The translations under genes and the position numbers were made by a program. Shown one piece after another: positions 42,444-52,965 of a DNA stretch of 64,000 nt. The stretch spans positions 372,001-436,000 of the forward strand of contig JAXLTY010000003.1 in the NCBI GenBank assembly GCA_046329815.1, read 5' to 3'. The first letter of the stretch is position 1; each line of letters starts with the position of its first letter. This DNA comes from JADJSS01 sp046329815. GTDB taxonomy: Bacteria; Bacteroidota; Bacteroidia; Chitinophagales; JADIYW01. The notes under the pieces are model-generated. The model searched no databases. It saw only the letters and a list, made by a program, of their open reading frames with translations, and was not told the DNA's origin.

Positions 42444-43451
42444 ATGGCAAAAATCAAAACCGATAATCCAAATTTAATTTATTACAGAGATCATAAAACG
42501 GTGAATGACCTGATTCAGTTAGACAAAGTAGAAATATCTGATGGTTTAAAAGAACGGCATCATTTGTATTCACTGTTATTAATGTCTATCGTTCATTTTT
42601 ATTGGAATGGAAACAAATATGGTAAAAATGGATCATATCCAATGAATCCTACAAATTATCCAAAACAACATGAAGATTATATTGGCCATAATATCGCAGC
42701 TATTGCTGTTGATGCTTATGGTGCTATTATCGATTTTGAGTTTAATCATAATAAACTATTCAATAGTTCAGTGGAGCATGCTGAAGCAAGATTAGTTAAA
42801 CGCATCTATGGTTTGACTCAAATAAATGAATCGTGGAAAACTAATTTAGATAATACTCAACCATTAAACGATTATAATTCTTTTGAAGATGTTACTATCT
42901 ACACATCATTAGAATCTTGTGCTCAGTGTTCCGGTATTATGGCTTTAGCCAGAGTTAAAGAAATTATTTATTTACAAACCGATCCTGGTATGTATTTGAT
43001 TGGTAATATTCTACGAAATTTAACTAAAGCTAAAGATGGTAAAAAACAACTGAATCAAGGCAAAATGGAATCTCCTTTACCGATAAGTGCTGATTTATTT
43101 GATTTTAATTATTTTGATAAACTCAATAAATCGTATAAAAAATTCATTAAAGAAGTATCTATTTCAAATCCGTTCTTTATACCGGATTCAGGTGATATTA
43201 ACAAAATAAAATACGATCCATCCATAACATCATTTTTATGTACTGACACTGCTTATGATATTTTCTTAACCGCTCGTTTGGAGTTTGAAACTATTATTAA
43301 AACTCGAAAATTAATTAACGAACAATATCAACCATTGGACAGAAATGGTAACATAATTAAACATGCAAAAACGAATCTTGAAGTCGTTGATGAAATCAGT
43401 TCTTTTTATAAATATGCGACTGAATTTGGGAAACGTGGCACACCGCATTAA
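42444..43451 (+). CDS. CMP/dCMP deaminase-fold protein
   Basis: This 335-residue protein has the zinc-binding deaminase motif HAEAR (H-A-E) near residue 112 and TSLESCAQCSGIMALARV (C-x-x-C) near residue 155, with the expected spacing. The remaining C-terminal half is unassigned. No signal peptide is present, so it is probably cytosolic and not a secreted toxin. The gene starts 4 bp after the exported-protein gene. The substrate (nucleotide, nucleic acid or other) is unknown. Confidence 0.8.
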   Translation: MAKIKTDNPNLIYYRDHKTVNDLIQLDKVEISDGLKERHHLYSLLLMSIVHFYWNGNKYGKNGSYPMNPTNYPKQHEDYIGHNIAAIAVDAYGAIIDFEFNHNKLFNSSVEHAEARLVKRIYGLTQINESWKTNLDNTQPLNDYNSFEDVTIYTSLESCAQCSGIMALARVKEIIYLQTDPGMYLIGNILRNLTKAKDGKKQLNQGKMESPLPISADLFDFNYFDKLNKSYKKFIKEVSISNPFFIPDSGDINKIKYDPSITSFLCTDTAYDIFLTARLEFETIIKTRKLINEQYQPLDRNGNIIKHAKTNLEVVDEISSFYKYATEFGKRGTPH

Positions 43452-43464
43452 CTATCATTTTCTT

Positions 43465-44181
43465 TCATCCAAACAAATTGTACTTTACTATACAATACAG
43501 CGCGCGGAAAGCATCTTTCATGCCTATTTTTTTGCCTTCTTCGTAGGTTCTGCCGTAGTAAGAAATGCCAACTTCATAGATTCTGATCTTTGGAATTTTA
43601 GCGACTTTTGCGGTTACTTCTGGTTCAAAACCGAAACGATTTTCTTTAAGGTCAATGCCTTGTATAATTTCTCTTCGGAACATCTTGTAGCAGGTTTCCA
43701 TATCTGTCAGGTTCAAATTGGTCAGCATATTGGAAGCGAACGTCAGCATTTTATTTCCAATCGTGTGCCAGAAAAATAAGATGCGATGCGGTTTGCCGCC
43801 CATAAAACGCGAACCGTAAACTACATCAGCAAAGCCATCTAAAATGGGTTTGAGTAAAATATTAAATTCATTCGGATCATATTCCATGTCAGCATCCTGC
43901 ACAATCACAAAATCGCCGGTTGCACTTTGAAAACCGGTACGCAAAGCCGCACCTTTTCCTTTATTGACTTCATGTTTTTTGTAAACGATATTGAGTAACT
44001 GGTTTTCCTGTTTAAATTCATTTACTTTTTGTTCCGTATTATCTTTAGAACAATCATTTACAACAATTATTTCTTTTTCAATATCACTAATTAATTCAAC
44101 ATTCTGTATTTTCTGCAAAATGTGCTGAATCGTATTTTCTTCGTTATACGCAGGAACTATGATGGATAATTTTGAAGGCAT
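43465..44181 (-). CDS. GT2 family glycosyltransferase (DPM1-like)
   Basis: This 238-residue enzyme starts KLSIIVPAYNEENTIQHIL, has the DxD-type IVQDADMEYDP near residue 95 and SRFMGGKPHR, followed by GFEPEVTAKVAK. The layout is that of dolichyl-phosphate-mannose synthase-like transferases without the membrane anchor. It probably moves a sugar to a lipid carrier. It is convergent with the deaminase gene. Confidence 0.9.
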   Translation of the reverse strand: MPSKLSIIVPAYNEENTIQHILQKIQNVELISDIEKEIIVVNDCSKDNTEQKVNEFKQENQLLNIVYKKHEVNKGKGAALRTGFQSATGDFVIVQDADMEYDPNEFNILLKPILDGFADVVYGSRFMGGKPHRILFFWHTIGNKMLTFASNMLTNLNLTDMETCYKMFRREIIQGIDLKENRFGFEPEVTAKVAKIPKIRIYEVGISYYGRTYEEGKKIGMKDAFRALYCIVKYNLFG

Positions 44182-44252
44182 TGTTTAAGTAAATAAGTAT
44201 GATCTGCAAACAGCAAGTTTATTACAAAGATATAAATTCAAACCCAAAAAAA

Positions 44253-45481
44253 TCATTGAATCCAAGAATCAGCGATGAGTCGTTTGTAAATTGAATCAGC
44301 CACCATTTTCTGTAATTGCACACTTGGATGCATATCCAGCTTGCTGACAATCTGCTGGCGAAGCGGTAATTTCTGACAAATAGTATTTGCATCCATGAAA
44401 TTAAAATGATTTATTTTCAGTTGATCGATAAATCCATTGTAGTATTTTTCCGCAACTTTGTCGTCATTTCCCGGAAACGGAAACGAAACGATCAGCATTT
44501 TTATCTGATGTGCTTTTAAAACAGAATCCACCATAAGTAAGTTGCTAATATGCTTCTTCAGTTTTGCCGGATCGGAAAATGGATAATTAGGTATTTCTTC
44601 TTTTTCAACAGCATTATTATTCAATAAACCTTTAACAAACATGGTCAACCCTTTTGTGTAGATACCAACTTTTGTATATGATAAAAAATTCACAAAGAAA
44701 GATTCACTCGCTAAAAATGCACCAATGCCACCACTGTTATCTGTTTCTTCTGTGCCACCGACATCATCATTTACATCTAAATATTCTAAATCATTTGGCA
44801 CATGTACCAAGATCAGTTTATCATATTTATACTTGAATCTTTTCAGGCGGTCAAATTCATCTGTTGTTGTTGAACCGTTTTACCTAAATTAAAAACACGA
44901 TAATTGCTGCCTAACTTTTTTTCCAGCAAATTAGACATCCTGTCTTCAACGTTGCTTGTACCATGACCTGCAACATAGCTGTCGCCAAGAATGATGATTC
45001 TGTTTTTTAATGTATCTGTCGCAGCGTTATATGGTTTATCTCTATAACCAACTTCGTTTCGTTCCCAATATTTATTGAACCATAGCTTATTGCAATACGC
45101 ATCGCCTGAACCCTGACTAATCGGCAAATACATAAATATAATTTCAAAAATCAGGAAGAAGATAATGAATGAATATAGCATCAGTACCATATTCTTTATC
45201 TTGTTAGATATGTTAATCTTGAAAAAATACAAAAATGAATAACCTACCAAAAGTATCGAAATGAATAATAGTATTGTTCTTTTGTGAATACCATCTTCCA
45301 AATTGTATGGCTGAAAAACCAATTTATAGGTATCACGAAAAACATACAGCCAAATCTGCATGGCTAAAATAAGTGAAACAAATATTTTGATGATCGGAAC
45401 AAACTTAGATACAGCAAAAGAATTCGCTTCAACTTCTTTTTTAATTTCAGGAGTTGGTGCATTCTTTTTGTCTTTCTTCAT
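44253..45481 (-). pseudogene. SGNH/GDSL hydrolase, split by frameshift
   Basis: Two adjacent open frames, 44843-45481 (212 aa) and 44253-44810 (185 aa), form one gene. The N-terminal part has two or three membrane segments and the catalytic block I Ser in RIIILGDSYVAGHG. It ends shortly after NLGKTVQQQQMN. A different frame of the same region continues DEFDRLKRFKYKYDKLILVHV into the second part, whose C-terminus has the DMHPS Asp-His pair. The slip lies in CAACAACAACAG at about 44860-44875. The protein resembles membrane-attached acyl-transferring or hydrolysing SGNH proteins. The frameshift may be real, phase-variable or an assembly error. Confidence 0.8.
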
Positions 45482-45508
45482 TCTTGATTTCTTGTGCGAT
45501 AAAATTAT

Positions 45509-48340
45509 TTATTTTTTTCCTTTTATCCATCTTTCTGAAGCATTGCCTTTTCTTTCCAGATCGAATAACATCGTTCCGTAATAAATAGCGCCAATTTTGG
45601 GCGAGCCATATGCTTCAATATGCTTGTTGTTATAAATATTAGATGCGCCAACCTGCAATGTAAACCAACGCGGAAACTCGTATGAAACCTGCATATCCAG
45701 TAAATGATAACTTGGTACTAAACCATCGCCGAAAGTGCTTTCCCATTGATATTTATCGACCCATTTAAAGTTTATTCCAAAGCCCAAACCTTTCCAGATG
45801 CGCTGTGCATTCAATCCAATATTGAATTTATGTTTTGGCGTATTAAAACCAGGAATAATCGGATCAACCAAATTTTTGGTATTCAAATCCGAATACGTAT
45901 AGTTCACAGAAGCAACCAAACTACGCCAGATATAGTAATTCAAACCGATAGAAACACCATATGCATCTACTTTGTGACGTGCATTTACCGGTCGCTGGTA
46001 CAAACGTGTGTAAGCATTTTTCAGCATCGCATCATTGGCTGCTTCCGTTCCAACCACCAAATCTTCGCCGGTTGGAATATAATACCTGATGTCGCCTATA
46101 AAATGAAAATAACGATTAAAGTAAGCTACAAAGTCAATGTATAATTTTTTAGCAACTACACCACGATAGCCGAACTCCATTGAATTCACTTGTTCCGGTC
46201 TTAGTTTATCGAATTTTACTACTTTTAATAAATTATAATTCGGCACTAAGTTGGTATTATAATCTGCCTGAAAATCTTTCACCGACTGAAAATCATAACC
46301 GGTAACGCCATTTAAGTTTCCTAATAAATTAATAGCGCCTAAATTCAGCGATATATATTGGTTTTGCAACGTTGGTGTGCGGAATGCCTGTTGATACGAG
46401 AAACGAAGCGAGTGGTTTTTGTATGTTCCAATAACAGAAATACGCGGCGAGAACTGAACTTTAAAATTCGTAGTTTTATCAACGCGTGCAGAGCCGACAA
46501 TCTTTAAATGTTTTTTAAAAAGTTCTACAGTAATTTGTGTATAGCCACCGGCTTCATATGTTTTCAGGTCTAAAAACTTAGCATTTAAATTTGGTGAACC
46601 ATCAGCCAGTGTATCGGCTTTGTTCAACAATGTATCATAAAAAATGGAACCATAAGAACGCGGAATGTACAGACGATACGATGCGCCAACGATCCAGTTG
46701 ATGTTATATTTGAATGTATGATTGTACGATGCTTCAATATGATGCAACGAAGATTTATCCTGAAATTTTGCGCCTGTAACCAAATTCGCATCATCCATTA
46801 TTGCTGCATACGCTGAATCAAAAGCATATGTTCCTGGCTGCAAATACGCGCCTTCTTTCGCTTTTTCCAATGCATACGCGCGCGTTGCCAGCACATCTGC
46901 CTGGTTAGGATCGTCATGAAAATCATTGGTATATTCTGCCAGTTTTCCGAAATATTCTTTTACAAAATTGGAAACATAATTCGCGATTCCAATTTTAGAA
47001 AGATTGATCGCACCAAAAACCATATCATACGACTTGCCTGCATTTTCTAGCGTTGTGTAATATTTTACCTGAATGCCTTTATAGTCGAATTGCACTTTAT
47101 GCTGTTGAAATAAAATGTTTTTTACATTGTAACGATTCGCACCTTGATATACTGCGCTGCCTCTTCCAAATTTATACTGGTACTCAATTTGCATATCTTT
47201 TATCGGACGCGCAAACAAGGCAAAATTTGCTTTTATGCTTTCTGTTTTTCCATCAGTTAAATCTTTTTCTCTGTAACCAGGCGCATCTACATGAATCGTT
47301 CCCGGAAAAGCAACCGGAAAGAAATCTAAGTACGCATTCAATGCTCTGAACTGACGTGCTTTTGCTGTATCATCGCTGAATTGCAGCTTGCGCACAATTG
47401 TACTCACATTCACATCTGTTCCTATATCACCATATAAATTTGAAACGGTATCATCGGCAACCCAATCATTCGCGCGAAAGTATTGCGCTGAAATTTTAAA
47501 ACCAATAAAATCTCTTCCATGTTTTTTCTTTCCAAACGCATTTGCATAACGCACTTGCACATCTGCCATTTGTCGCGAACCGCCTTTAATTTTTACTTGT
47601 AAGTTTTTATAATCAAACGGATTTTTAGTTTGCATACTAACAATACCTTGAAATGCATTTGCACCATATAACGCTGATGATGCGCCGGAAATAACTTCTA
47701 CGCTTTCCAAATCCAAATCAGAAGCACCTACTAAATTTCCAACCGGAAAATTCAAGCCAGGCGCCTGATTGTCCATACCATCAATGAACTGTACAATACG
47801 AACCGGCGCTGTTGTATTGAAACCACGCGTATTAAATACCTGGAAACCCATACTTGACGTGGTAATATCGACATCTTTTAAGTTTCCCAAACTTTGGTAA
47901 AAATTTCCGGAAGCAACGGTTTGTATTTGTTTTGAATTTAATTTTTGAATCGAAGATGGCGAAGTCTGAATGCGTTCACTTAATCGCGAAGCAGAAATTA
48001 CAACGTCTTCGCTTACCTTTATTTCTTCGGCTTTCATCGAAACATTGACCGTTTGATTAGCTTCAGTAACATCCATTTCCTGTGTGGCAAAACTAAGATA
48101 AGTGATCTCTAATTTCGCCGGCAAAGTAACATCTGCTTTTATTTCAAACTTTCCATCAAGATCGGTAACTGCACCATAGTTAGTACCTTTTATTTGCACA
48201 TTCGCGCCAATCAATGGTTCTTTGGTTTCCTTATCGGTTATTTTTCCTTTTACAGTAATTTCTTCTGCAAGAACAGTATTTGTAGTAACAGAAAGTAATA
48301 CAATGAAAAATAATTTTTTAAGATTATTCAACTGGTTCAT
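45509..48340 (-). CDS. TonB-dependent receptor
   Basis: This 943-residue protein has a signal peptide, a CarboxypepD_reg-like domain (about 25-115: VKGKITDKETKEPLIGANVQIKGTNYGAVTDLDGKFEI), a plug with SGASSALYGANAFQGIVSMQTKNP and a large 22-strand-type barrel rich in aromatics. It imports ligands across the outer membrane powered by TonB. The ligand is unknown. It neighbours a secreted CocE/NonD-type hydrolase (28 bp away), so the two may process and import the same substrate. Confidence 0.93.
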   Translation of the reverse strand: MNQLNNLKKLFFIVLLSVTTNTVLAEEITVKGKITDKETKEPLIGANVQIKGTNYGAVTDLDGKFEIKADVTLPAKLEITYLSFATQEMDVTEANQTVNVSMKAEEIKVSEDVVISASRLSERIQTSPSSIQKLNSKQIQTVASGNFYQSLGNLKDVDITTSSMGFQVFNTRGFNTTAPVRIVQFIDGMDNQAPGLNFPVGNLVGASDLDLESVEVISGASSALYGANAFQGIVSMQTKNPFDYKNLQVKIKGGSRQMADVQVRYANAFGKKKHGRDFIGFKISAQYFRANDWVADDTVSNLYGDIGTDVNVSTIVRKLQFSDDTAKARQFRALNAYLDFFPVAFPGTIHVDAPGYREKDLTDGKTESIKANFALFARPIKDMQIEYQYKFGRGSAVYQGANRYNVKNILFQQHKVQFDYKGIQVKYYTTLENAGKSYDMVFGAINLSKIGIANYVSNFVKEYFGKLAEYTNDFHDDPNQADVLATRAYALEKAKEGAYLQPGTYAFDSAYAAIMDDANLVTGAKFQDKSSLHHIEASYNHTFKYNINWIVGASYRLYIPRSYGSIFYDTLLNKADTLADGSPNLNAKFLDLKTYEAGGYTQITVELFKKHLKIVGSARVDKTTNFKVQFSPRISVIGTYKNHSLRFSYQQAFRTPTLQNQYISLNLGAINLLGNLNGVTGYDFQSVKDFQADYNTNLVPNYNLLKVVKFDKLRPEQVNSMEFGYRGVVAKKLYIDFVAYFNRYFHFIGDIRYYIPTGEDLVVGTEAANDAMLKNAYTRLYQRPVNARHKVDAYGVSIGLNYYIWRSLVASVNYTYSDLNTKNLVDPIIPGFNTPKHKFNIGLNAQRIWKGLGFGINFKWVDKYQWESTFGDGLVPSYHLLDMQVSYEFPRWFTLQVGASNIYNNKHIEAYGSPKIGAIYYGTMLFDLERKGNASERWIKGKK

Positions 48341-48368
48341 CTGGTTAGTTTTAGGTTAGTACAAAAAA

Positions 48369-51320
48369 TTAATTCACGGTAAATGGTTTAGTCATTCTTT
48401 GATTTTCATCTTTTACATCTATAATTTCCAATAGATATTGACCTTTTGCCAGAATAGATACATCAAACTGATGTTGTTCATTGATCTGTTCTGTAATTAA
48501 TTTTTCGCCTAACATATTGTATATGGTTGCTGTGTATTTTCCGTTTTTATTAATGAATAAATCGAACTTGCCATTGCTTGGATTTGGATATAAATTAACG
48601 TTCCAATCCGGTTTAGTGGTGTTGTGTCGAACTGCAGTAATTACGCTTTCTGTTCCGTAAACAGGCAATTCGATATTCGTTGGATATACATCTGAAAAAG
48701 CAATGCGTTGAACTGAAGTACGCGGCACATATTCGACACCATTGTACATGTACGTTCTGCCGTCAGACGGTTTGCGTCGGAAAAACTCACCGTCCATTAA
48801 AGGTACATTTGCACAAGACTGAAAACGCGGATAGTTGCTACTTGAGATCAACACCTTAATTTTGTGATCTTTTGCGAACGTATATGCGATTGGATAACAT
48901 TGGAAATAATATTCATACAGTTTTCCAATGTCTATATTTGAGAAAGGTGCATTGTCATTTTGCGCGCCAACTGCAATTGATCTTGCAAACTCGCGTGCTC
49001 GAGCATTTACCGCACCTTCTACTACAAAATATTCTTTCCCATCAGGATATACATCTAAGAAACGAACGAAAAAATCGCAATCTGTTGGACCGGATGCTGC
49101 ATTCAACGGATTTGATTTCGCATATAATTTTACTCTTGGGAAACCGATGATACATAATGAATCCGGCAATATCTCTGTTTCAAATTTCAATACACCTTCA
49201 CGATCCATAGTAAACTTAGCAAAATTGGTATCTGCTAAATTCATTTGTCCTTGTGATTCTCGGTCGCCTTGCGGTGTTTCTTCAATCATATTTCCGCCGC
49301 CAACTGTAATCACCGGATTATCCGGATCATGCACATACACACCATATCCTTCATCAGAAACCGGTTTTTTGAAATCCAATCTGCCGCTTTTATGTAAATA
49401 CATATTGTGCCAGTTTACATTTCTGATTGGAAATGTATCTGAAGAAAACCAATAATTTCCGGCATACGAGACAGACGCATCATCATTCGAAGCACCAACT
49501 ACATAAAAACGAACAGAAGGAACATCGTTTTCAAAATCTGCAACCGGAATTGAATCTATTTTAGAAGTAGTACCAACGCCTTTTATCACAGGATCATCCA
49601 ATTTCGGCACATCAAATGTCAATGGAATAATTAAGTTGTTCGCTAATCGAATTTCAACCGGCAATTGATTCAATCCATCTGCGCCTAACAGGAAATTAAT
49701 AAGTTCTGTAAATTTAAGTTTGAAGTCTTTTGCCGGAAAACGAACCTGCAACCATGGTAAGGCAGGAATTGGTGTTTGCCATGCCGTTTGTTTTGGAATA
49801 AATATTTTCGGTTCACCAACTTTATTATAGCCATGTAAATTTAAGTTGTATCTGAACCAACCAATCAATTCTGATTTGGTGATATCTCCTAAATTTATAT
49901 CAGACCCATTTGCGCCAAAATTATTGATATCAATTTTAGTTAAATCAGCAATATTTTGCGGATATGTTTTATCACCGGTTCTCCTGGAAGCAATCGTTTG
50001 ATGTGCCCATGGTCCAATAATTATCTTCTGTAATTTCTTTTTAACAGTAATATTTTTTTCGATCAGGTCATGCGTTTCAATAGAGCCATCTACGAAAATG
50101 TCCCACCAACCGGCAACATTATATACTGGAACTTCCATATTCGTATATCTTGAATAAGCACCATTTTTATCACTTTCACCATTAATATCAACAGGTGCTT
50201 TACTTGCATCCATATCGCTTCTTCCGATTGAATTCGGATAATAACCACAAGGCGAGTTTTCATAACGTACCGTTACAAAATGGTCGATCGCTTTGTTGGA
50301 AGCATCAAATTTATCAGGCGTTCCGTAATCTTTAGAAGAATGAATATCATCATCAATATTCATATCAATTCCCATCAAATCATCACGAGTATCTTTAATT
50401 TGTCCGCGCAACCAGCCAGTCACTAACATATCGCGCAAGCAACCATTATGAAAACCAGTGCTTTTATAAAATTCCAATGGACCAACTATTGGAAACAAAC
50501 ATTTTAAACCAGGTTGTGTCGGATCAATCTTATGTGTTGCAGCAGCCTGTAATTGATTATAACCTAAAGCAGATGCACCAAATGTTCCGATAGAACCATT
50601 ATACACTAAGTCCGTTGTATCCATAATTCCGTCATTATTCAAATCAAACTTTCTGAATAATTGATGTTTAACGAATTCTATGGTGTTGTAGCCATCTTCA
50701 TGATTGTTTCCATTCCTAGGATCGGCTAAGTCGGTAATATCCAAAACATGTTTATAATTATGGTAAGCCCATTTTTTCCAGCTATCAGAATACAAAGGCA
50801 AATACACACCTTGCGAAGCATATCTTCCGCGCATATCCTGCATCACGCCAACATAACCTAATAACGACATTGCAGAAGTAATGGTAACATTTCCACCATC
50901 TTTTCCGTAAGGTGTGCGTTGTAAAATCATTGGCAACTGATATGGATTCGGATTGACATGTCCGTTTATCGAATCATAAATAATATACTGAAAACCTTTT
51001 TGCAAAAGCGTTGCACTGATTGGAATGATAATAGAATCCGGTTGTACCAATGGATACAATGGATTCTTGATACCAAAACGATAACTCAATACAAAGCTGT
51101 CCTGCAAGATAGGCAAATAAACATCCGACATCAGTTTAGTTCCGTCAGGCATCGTGAACGGCACCTGCGTACGTGTCGCGAAATCAGACAAATCATCTAA
51201 TGTTCCGTTTATTTTATCACCAGGAATTTCAACTGCGCCAGGAATTGGAAAATACCTCGTTTGTGCATAAATTATCGAGATTAAAAAAAATAGTGCGAAA
51301 GATGAAAAGATTTTTTTCAT
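48369..51320 (-). CDS. secreted X-Pro dipeptidyl-peptidase-like hydrolase with T9SS tail
   Basis: This 983-residue protein has a signal peptide and a CocE/NonD hydrolase region with MPDGTKLMSDVYLPI, ILQRTPYGKDG and MQDMRGRYASQG. It also has the nucleophile motif GTFGASALGYNQL (S near residue 248) and PWAHQ. The C-terminal X-Pro-dipeptidyl-peptidase C-domain-like jelly roll follows. It ends in a type IX secretion domain with LYPNPSNGKFDLF. It is exported and probably cleaves peptides or esters. It pairs with the TonB receptor gene downstream. Confidence 0.88.
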   Translation of the reverse strand: MKKIFSSFALFFLISIIYAQTRYFPIPGAVEIPGDKINGTLDDLSDFATRTQVPFTMPDGTKLMSDVYLPILQDSFVLSYRFGIKNPLYPLVQPDSIIIPISATLLQKGFQYIIYDSINGHVNPNPYQLPMILQRTPYGKDGGNVTITSAMSLLGYVGVMQDMRGRYASQGVYLPLYSDSWKKWAYHNYKHVLDITDLADPRNGNNHEDGYNTIEFVKHQLFRKFDLNNDGIMDTTDLVYNGSIGTFGASALGYNQLQAAATHKIDPTQPGLKCLFPIVGPLEFYKSTGFHNGCLRDMLVTGWLRGQIKDTRDDLMGIDMNIDDDIHSSKDYGTPDKFDASNKAIDHFVTVRYENSPCGYYPNSIGRSDMDASKAPVDINGESDKNGAYSRYTNMEVPVYNVAGWWDIFVDGSIETHDLIEKNITVKKKLQKIIIGPWAHQTIASRRTGDKTYPQNIADLTKIDINNFGANGSDINLGDITKSELIGWFRYNLNLHGYNKVGEPKIFIPKQTAWQTPIPALPWLQVRFPAKDFKLKFTELINFLLGADGLNQLPVEIRLANNLIIPLTFDVPKLDDPVIKGVGTTSKIDSIPVADFENDVPSVRFYVVGASNDDASVSYAGNYWFSSDTFPIRNVNWHNMYLHKSGRLDFKKPVSDEGYGVYVHDPDNPVITVGGGNMIEETPQGDRESQGQMNLADTNFAKFTMDREGVLKFETEILPDSLCIIGFPRVKLYAKSNPLNAASGPTDCDFFVRFLDVYPDGKEYFVVEGAVNARAREFARSIAVGAQNDNAPFSNIDIGKLYEYYFQCYPIAYTFAKDHKIKVLISSSNYPRFQSCANVPLMDGEFFRRKPSDGRTYMYNGVEYVPRTSVQRIAFSDVYPTNIELPVYGTESVITAVRHNTTKPDWNVNLYPNPSNGKFDLFINKNGKYTATIYNMLGEKLITEQINEQHQFDVSILAKGQYLLEIIDVKDENQRMTKPFTVN

Positions 51321-51385
51321 AGCTGTATATTTTCAGAAAGTTAATAAATTAATTCCTGAATGTTAAAATAAGTTAAAGATTTTTT

Positions 51386-51419
51386 TTTGAGTTTATATGC
51401 CTTATTACAATTAACTTTG
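51386..51419 (+). promoter_or_regulatory. Bacteroidota promoter of terC (TTTG-N22-TAACTTTG)
   Basis: TTTG at 51386-51389 and TAACTTTG at 51412-51419 are spaced 22 bp apart, within the known TTTG-(17-23)-TAnnTTTG pattern. The ATG at 51426 is 6 bp after the box, implying an almost leaderless mRNA. Confidence 0.7.
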
Positions 51420-51425
51420 TAGCAA

Positions 51426-52199
51426 ATGGAACAGTTTTTAGGTGAACTCTCTCTACAACAGGCAATACTCATTGTGCTCAACCTGATATTAATTGAAAGT
51501 TTATTATCTGTAGATAATGCTGCAGTATTGGCAACGATGGTGTTGGATCTGCCGAAAGACCAACGCAAAAAAGCGTTGAAATACGGTATTATTGGTGCTT
51601 ATGTTTTTCGAGGAATTTGTTTGTTACTGGCTTCTTGGCTGATAAAGGTTTGGTGGTTAAAAGCTGTTGGCGGTTTGTATCTTATCTATTTATTCTTTGA
51701 TTATTTCAAATCCAAATCGACGCCAAAGAAAGAAGATGATACCTTGAATAAAAATGAAAGTCAAATTTATAAATACACGATTGGCTTGTTTGGAAAATTC
51801 TGGTCAACCGTAATACTGGTAGAAATCATGGATCTTGCTTTTTCTATTGATAACGTATTTGCTGCTGTAGCTTTTACCGATAATATTTACCTGATCTGGA
51901 TAGGCGTTTTCATTGGTATTCTGGCGATGCGTTTTGTTGCGCAAGCATTTGTAAAACTGATGGAAAAATATCCGTTTCTGGAAACAGCCGCATTTATAGT
52001 AATTGGTATTCTTGGTGTGAAATTATTGCTTTCGTTTCCTGCGCATATTTACAAAGACAATCCAACTTTTAAATACATTGAAAGCGAGCATTTTGATATG
52101 ATCATTTCATTTGTTACAGTGTTGATTTTTGCTGTTCCAATTATCACTTCTTTATTGTTTAATTTTCCTAAACATAAAGAAGAAACTACCGGCGAATAA
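51426..52199 (+). CDS. TerC family integral membrane protein
   Basis: This 257-residue protein has about seven transmembrane helices and the two TerC motifs ESLLSVDNAAVLA and LAFSIDNVFAAVAF. TerC proteins are linked to metal export, in particular manganese, and tellurite resistance. It is convergent with msrA (1 bp between stops). Regulation by the short-leader promoter is inferred. Confidence 0.9.
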   Translation: MEQFLGELSLQQAILIVLNLILIESLLSVDNAAVLATMVLDLPKDQRKKALKYGIIGAYVFRGICLLLASWLIKVWWLKAVGGLYLIYLFFDYFKSKSTPKKEDDTLNKNESQIYKYTIGLFGKFWSTVILVEIMDLAFSIDNVFAAVAFTDNIYLIWIGVFIGILAMRFVAQAFVKLMEKYPFLETAAFIVIGILGVKLLLSFPAHIYKDNPTFKYIESEHFDMIISFVTVLIFAVPIITSLLFNFPKHKEETTGE

Positions 52200-52200
52200 A

Positions 52201-52887
52201 TTATTTTTTCAATCTGTCTTTAAATACTTTCTCGAATTTTTCCACTTTCGGTTGTATCACATACTGACAATATCCTTGCGTTTTGTTGTCGTTGTAATAA
52301 TTTTGATGATAATCTTCTGCTTTATAAAACACATCAAATTTTGTCACTTCTGTAACAATTTTTGACGGATACGCATGTGCTTCGTTTAAGTCTGCAATTA
52401 TTTTTTCAGCTTCTGTTTTTTGTGCTTCACTATGATAAAAAATGGCCGAACGGTATTGCGTTCCGATATCGTTTCCTTGCTGATTTAATGTCGTTGGATC
52501 GTGCATGGTAAAGAATACTTTCAAGATTTCAGAAAACTGCACTTTAGTGGTATCATATGTAATTTGAATTACTTCAGCATGACCTGTAGTTCCGGTGCAA
52601 ACCGCATGATACGAAGGATTTTTCACATGACCGCCAGAGAAACCGGATTCTACTTTTATTACACCATCTAAACGCTGAAAAACAGCTTCCATGCACCAAT
52701 AGCAACCACCACCAAGTGTTGCTACTTCATAATTTTTATTTGTATCCATTGTTTTTTTATTTTCTGTTTGTTGTTCTTTTGTTTCTTCAGTAATTTGATT
52801 TTTTGTTGCAGATTTTGTCTTTGTGCTTTCTGCGTGATTACAGCCGACAAATGCAAATAATGAAAGAATTGTGATAATATATTGCAT
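52201..52887 (-). CDS. msrA: peptide methionine sulfoxide reductase MsrA, lipoprotein
   Basis: This 228-residue protein has a lipoprotein signal with VGCNHAES. The MsrA domain begins YEVATLGGGCYWCMEAVFQRLDGV with catalytic Cys in GCYWC, and continues with VCTGTTGHAEVIQI and YKAEDYHQNYY. It reduces methionine-S-sulfoxide in the envelope. It is longer than the usual cytosolic MsrA because of the lipid-anchored Lys-rich tail between signal and domain. Confidence 0.95.
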   Translation of the reverse strand: MQYIITILSLFAFVGCNHAESTKTKSATKNQITEETKEQQTENKKTMDTNKNYEVATLGGGCYWCMEAVFQRLDGVIKVESGFSGGHVKNPSYHAVCTGTTGHAEVIQITYDTTKVQFSEILKVFFTMHDPTTLNQQGNDIGTQYRSAIFYHSEAQKTEAEKIIADLNEAHAYPSKIVTEVTKFDVFYKAEDYHQNYYNDNKTQGYCQYVIQPKVEKFEKVFKDRLKK

Positions 52888-52965
52888 ACCTTTTTATTCT
52901 ATTATACGATACAACGTATATAAACTTACAAAGGTTTTGCAAAAATTAGTTAATTTTTGAACTGA

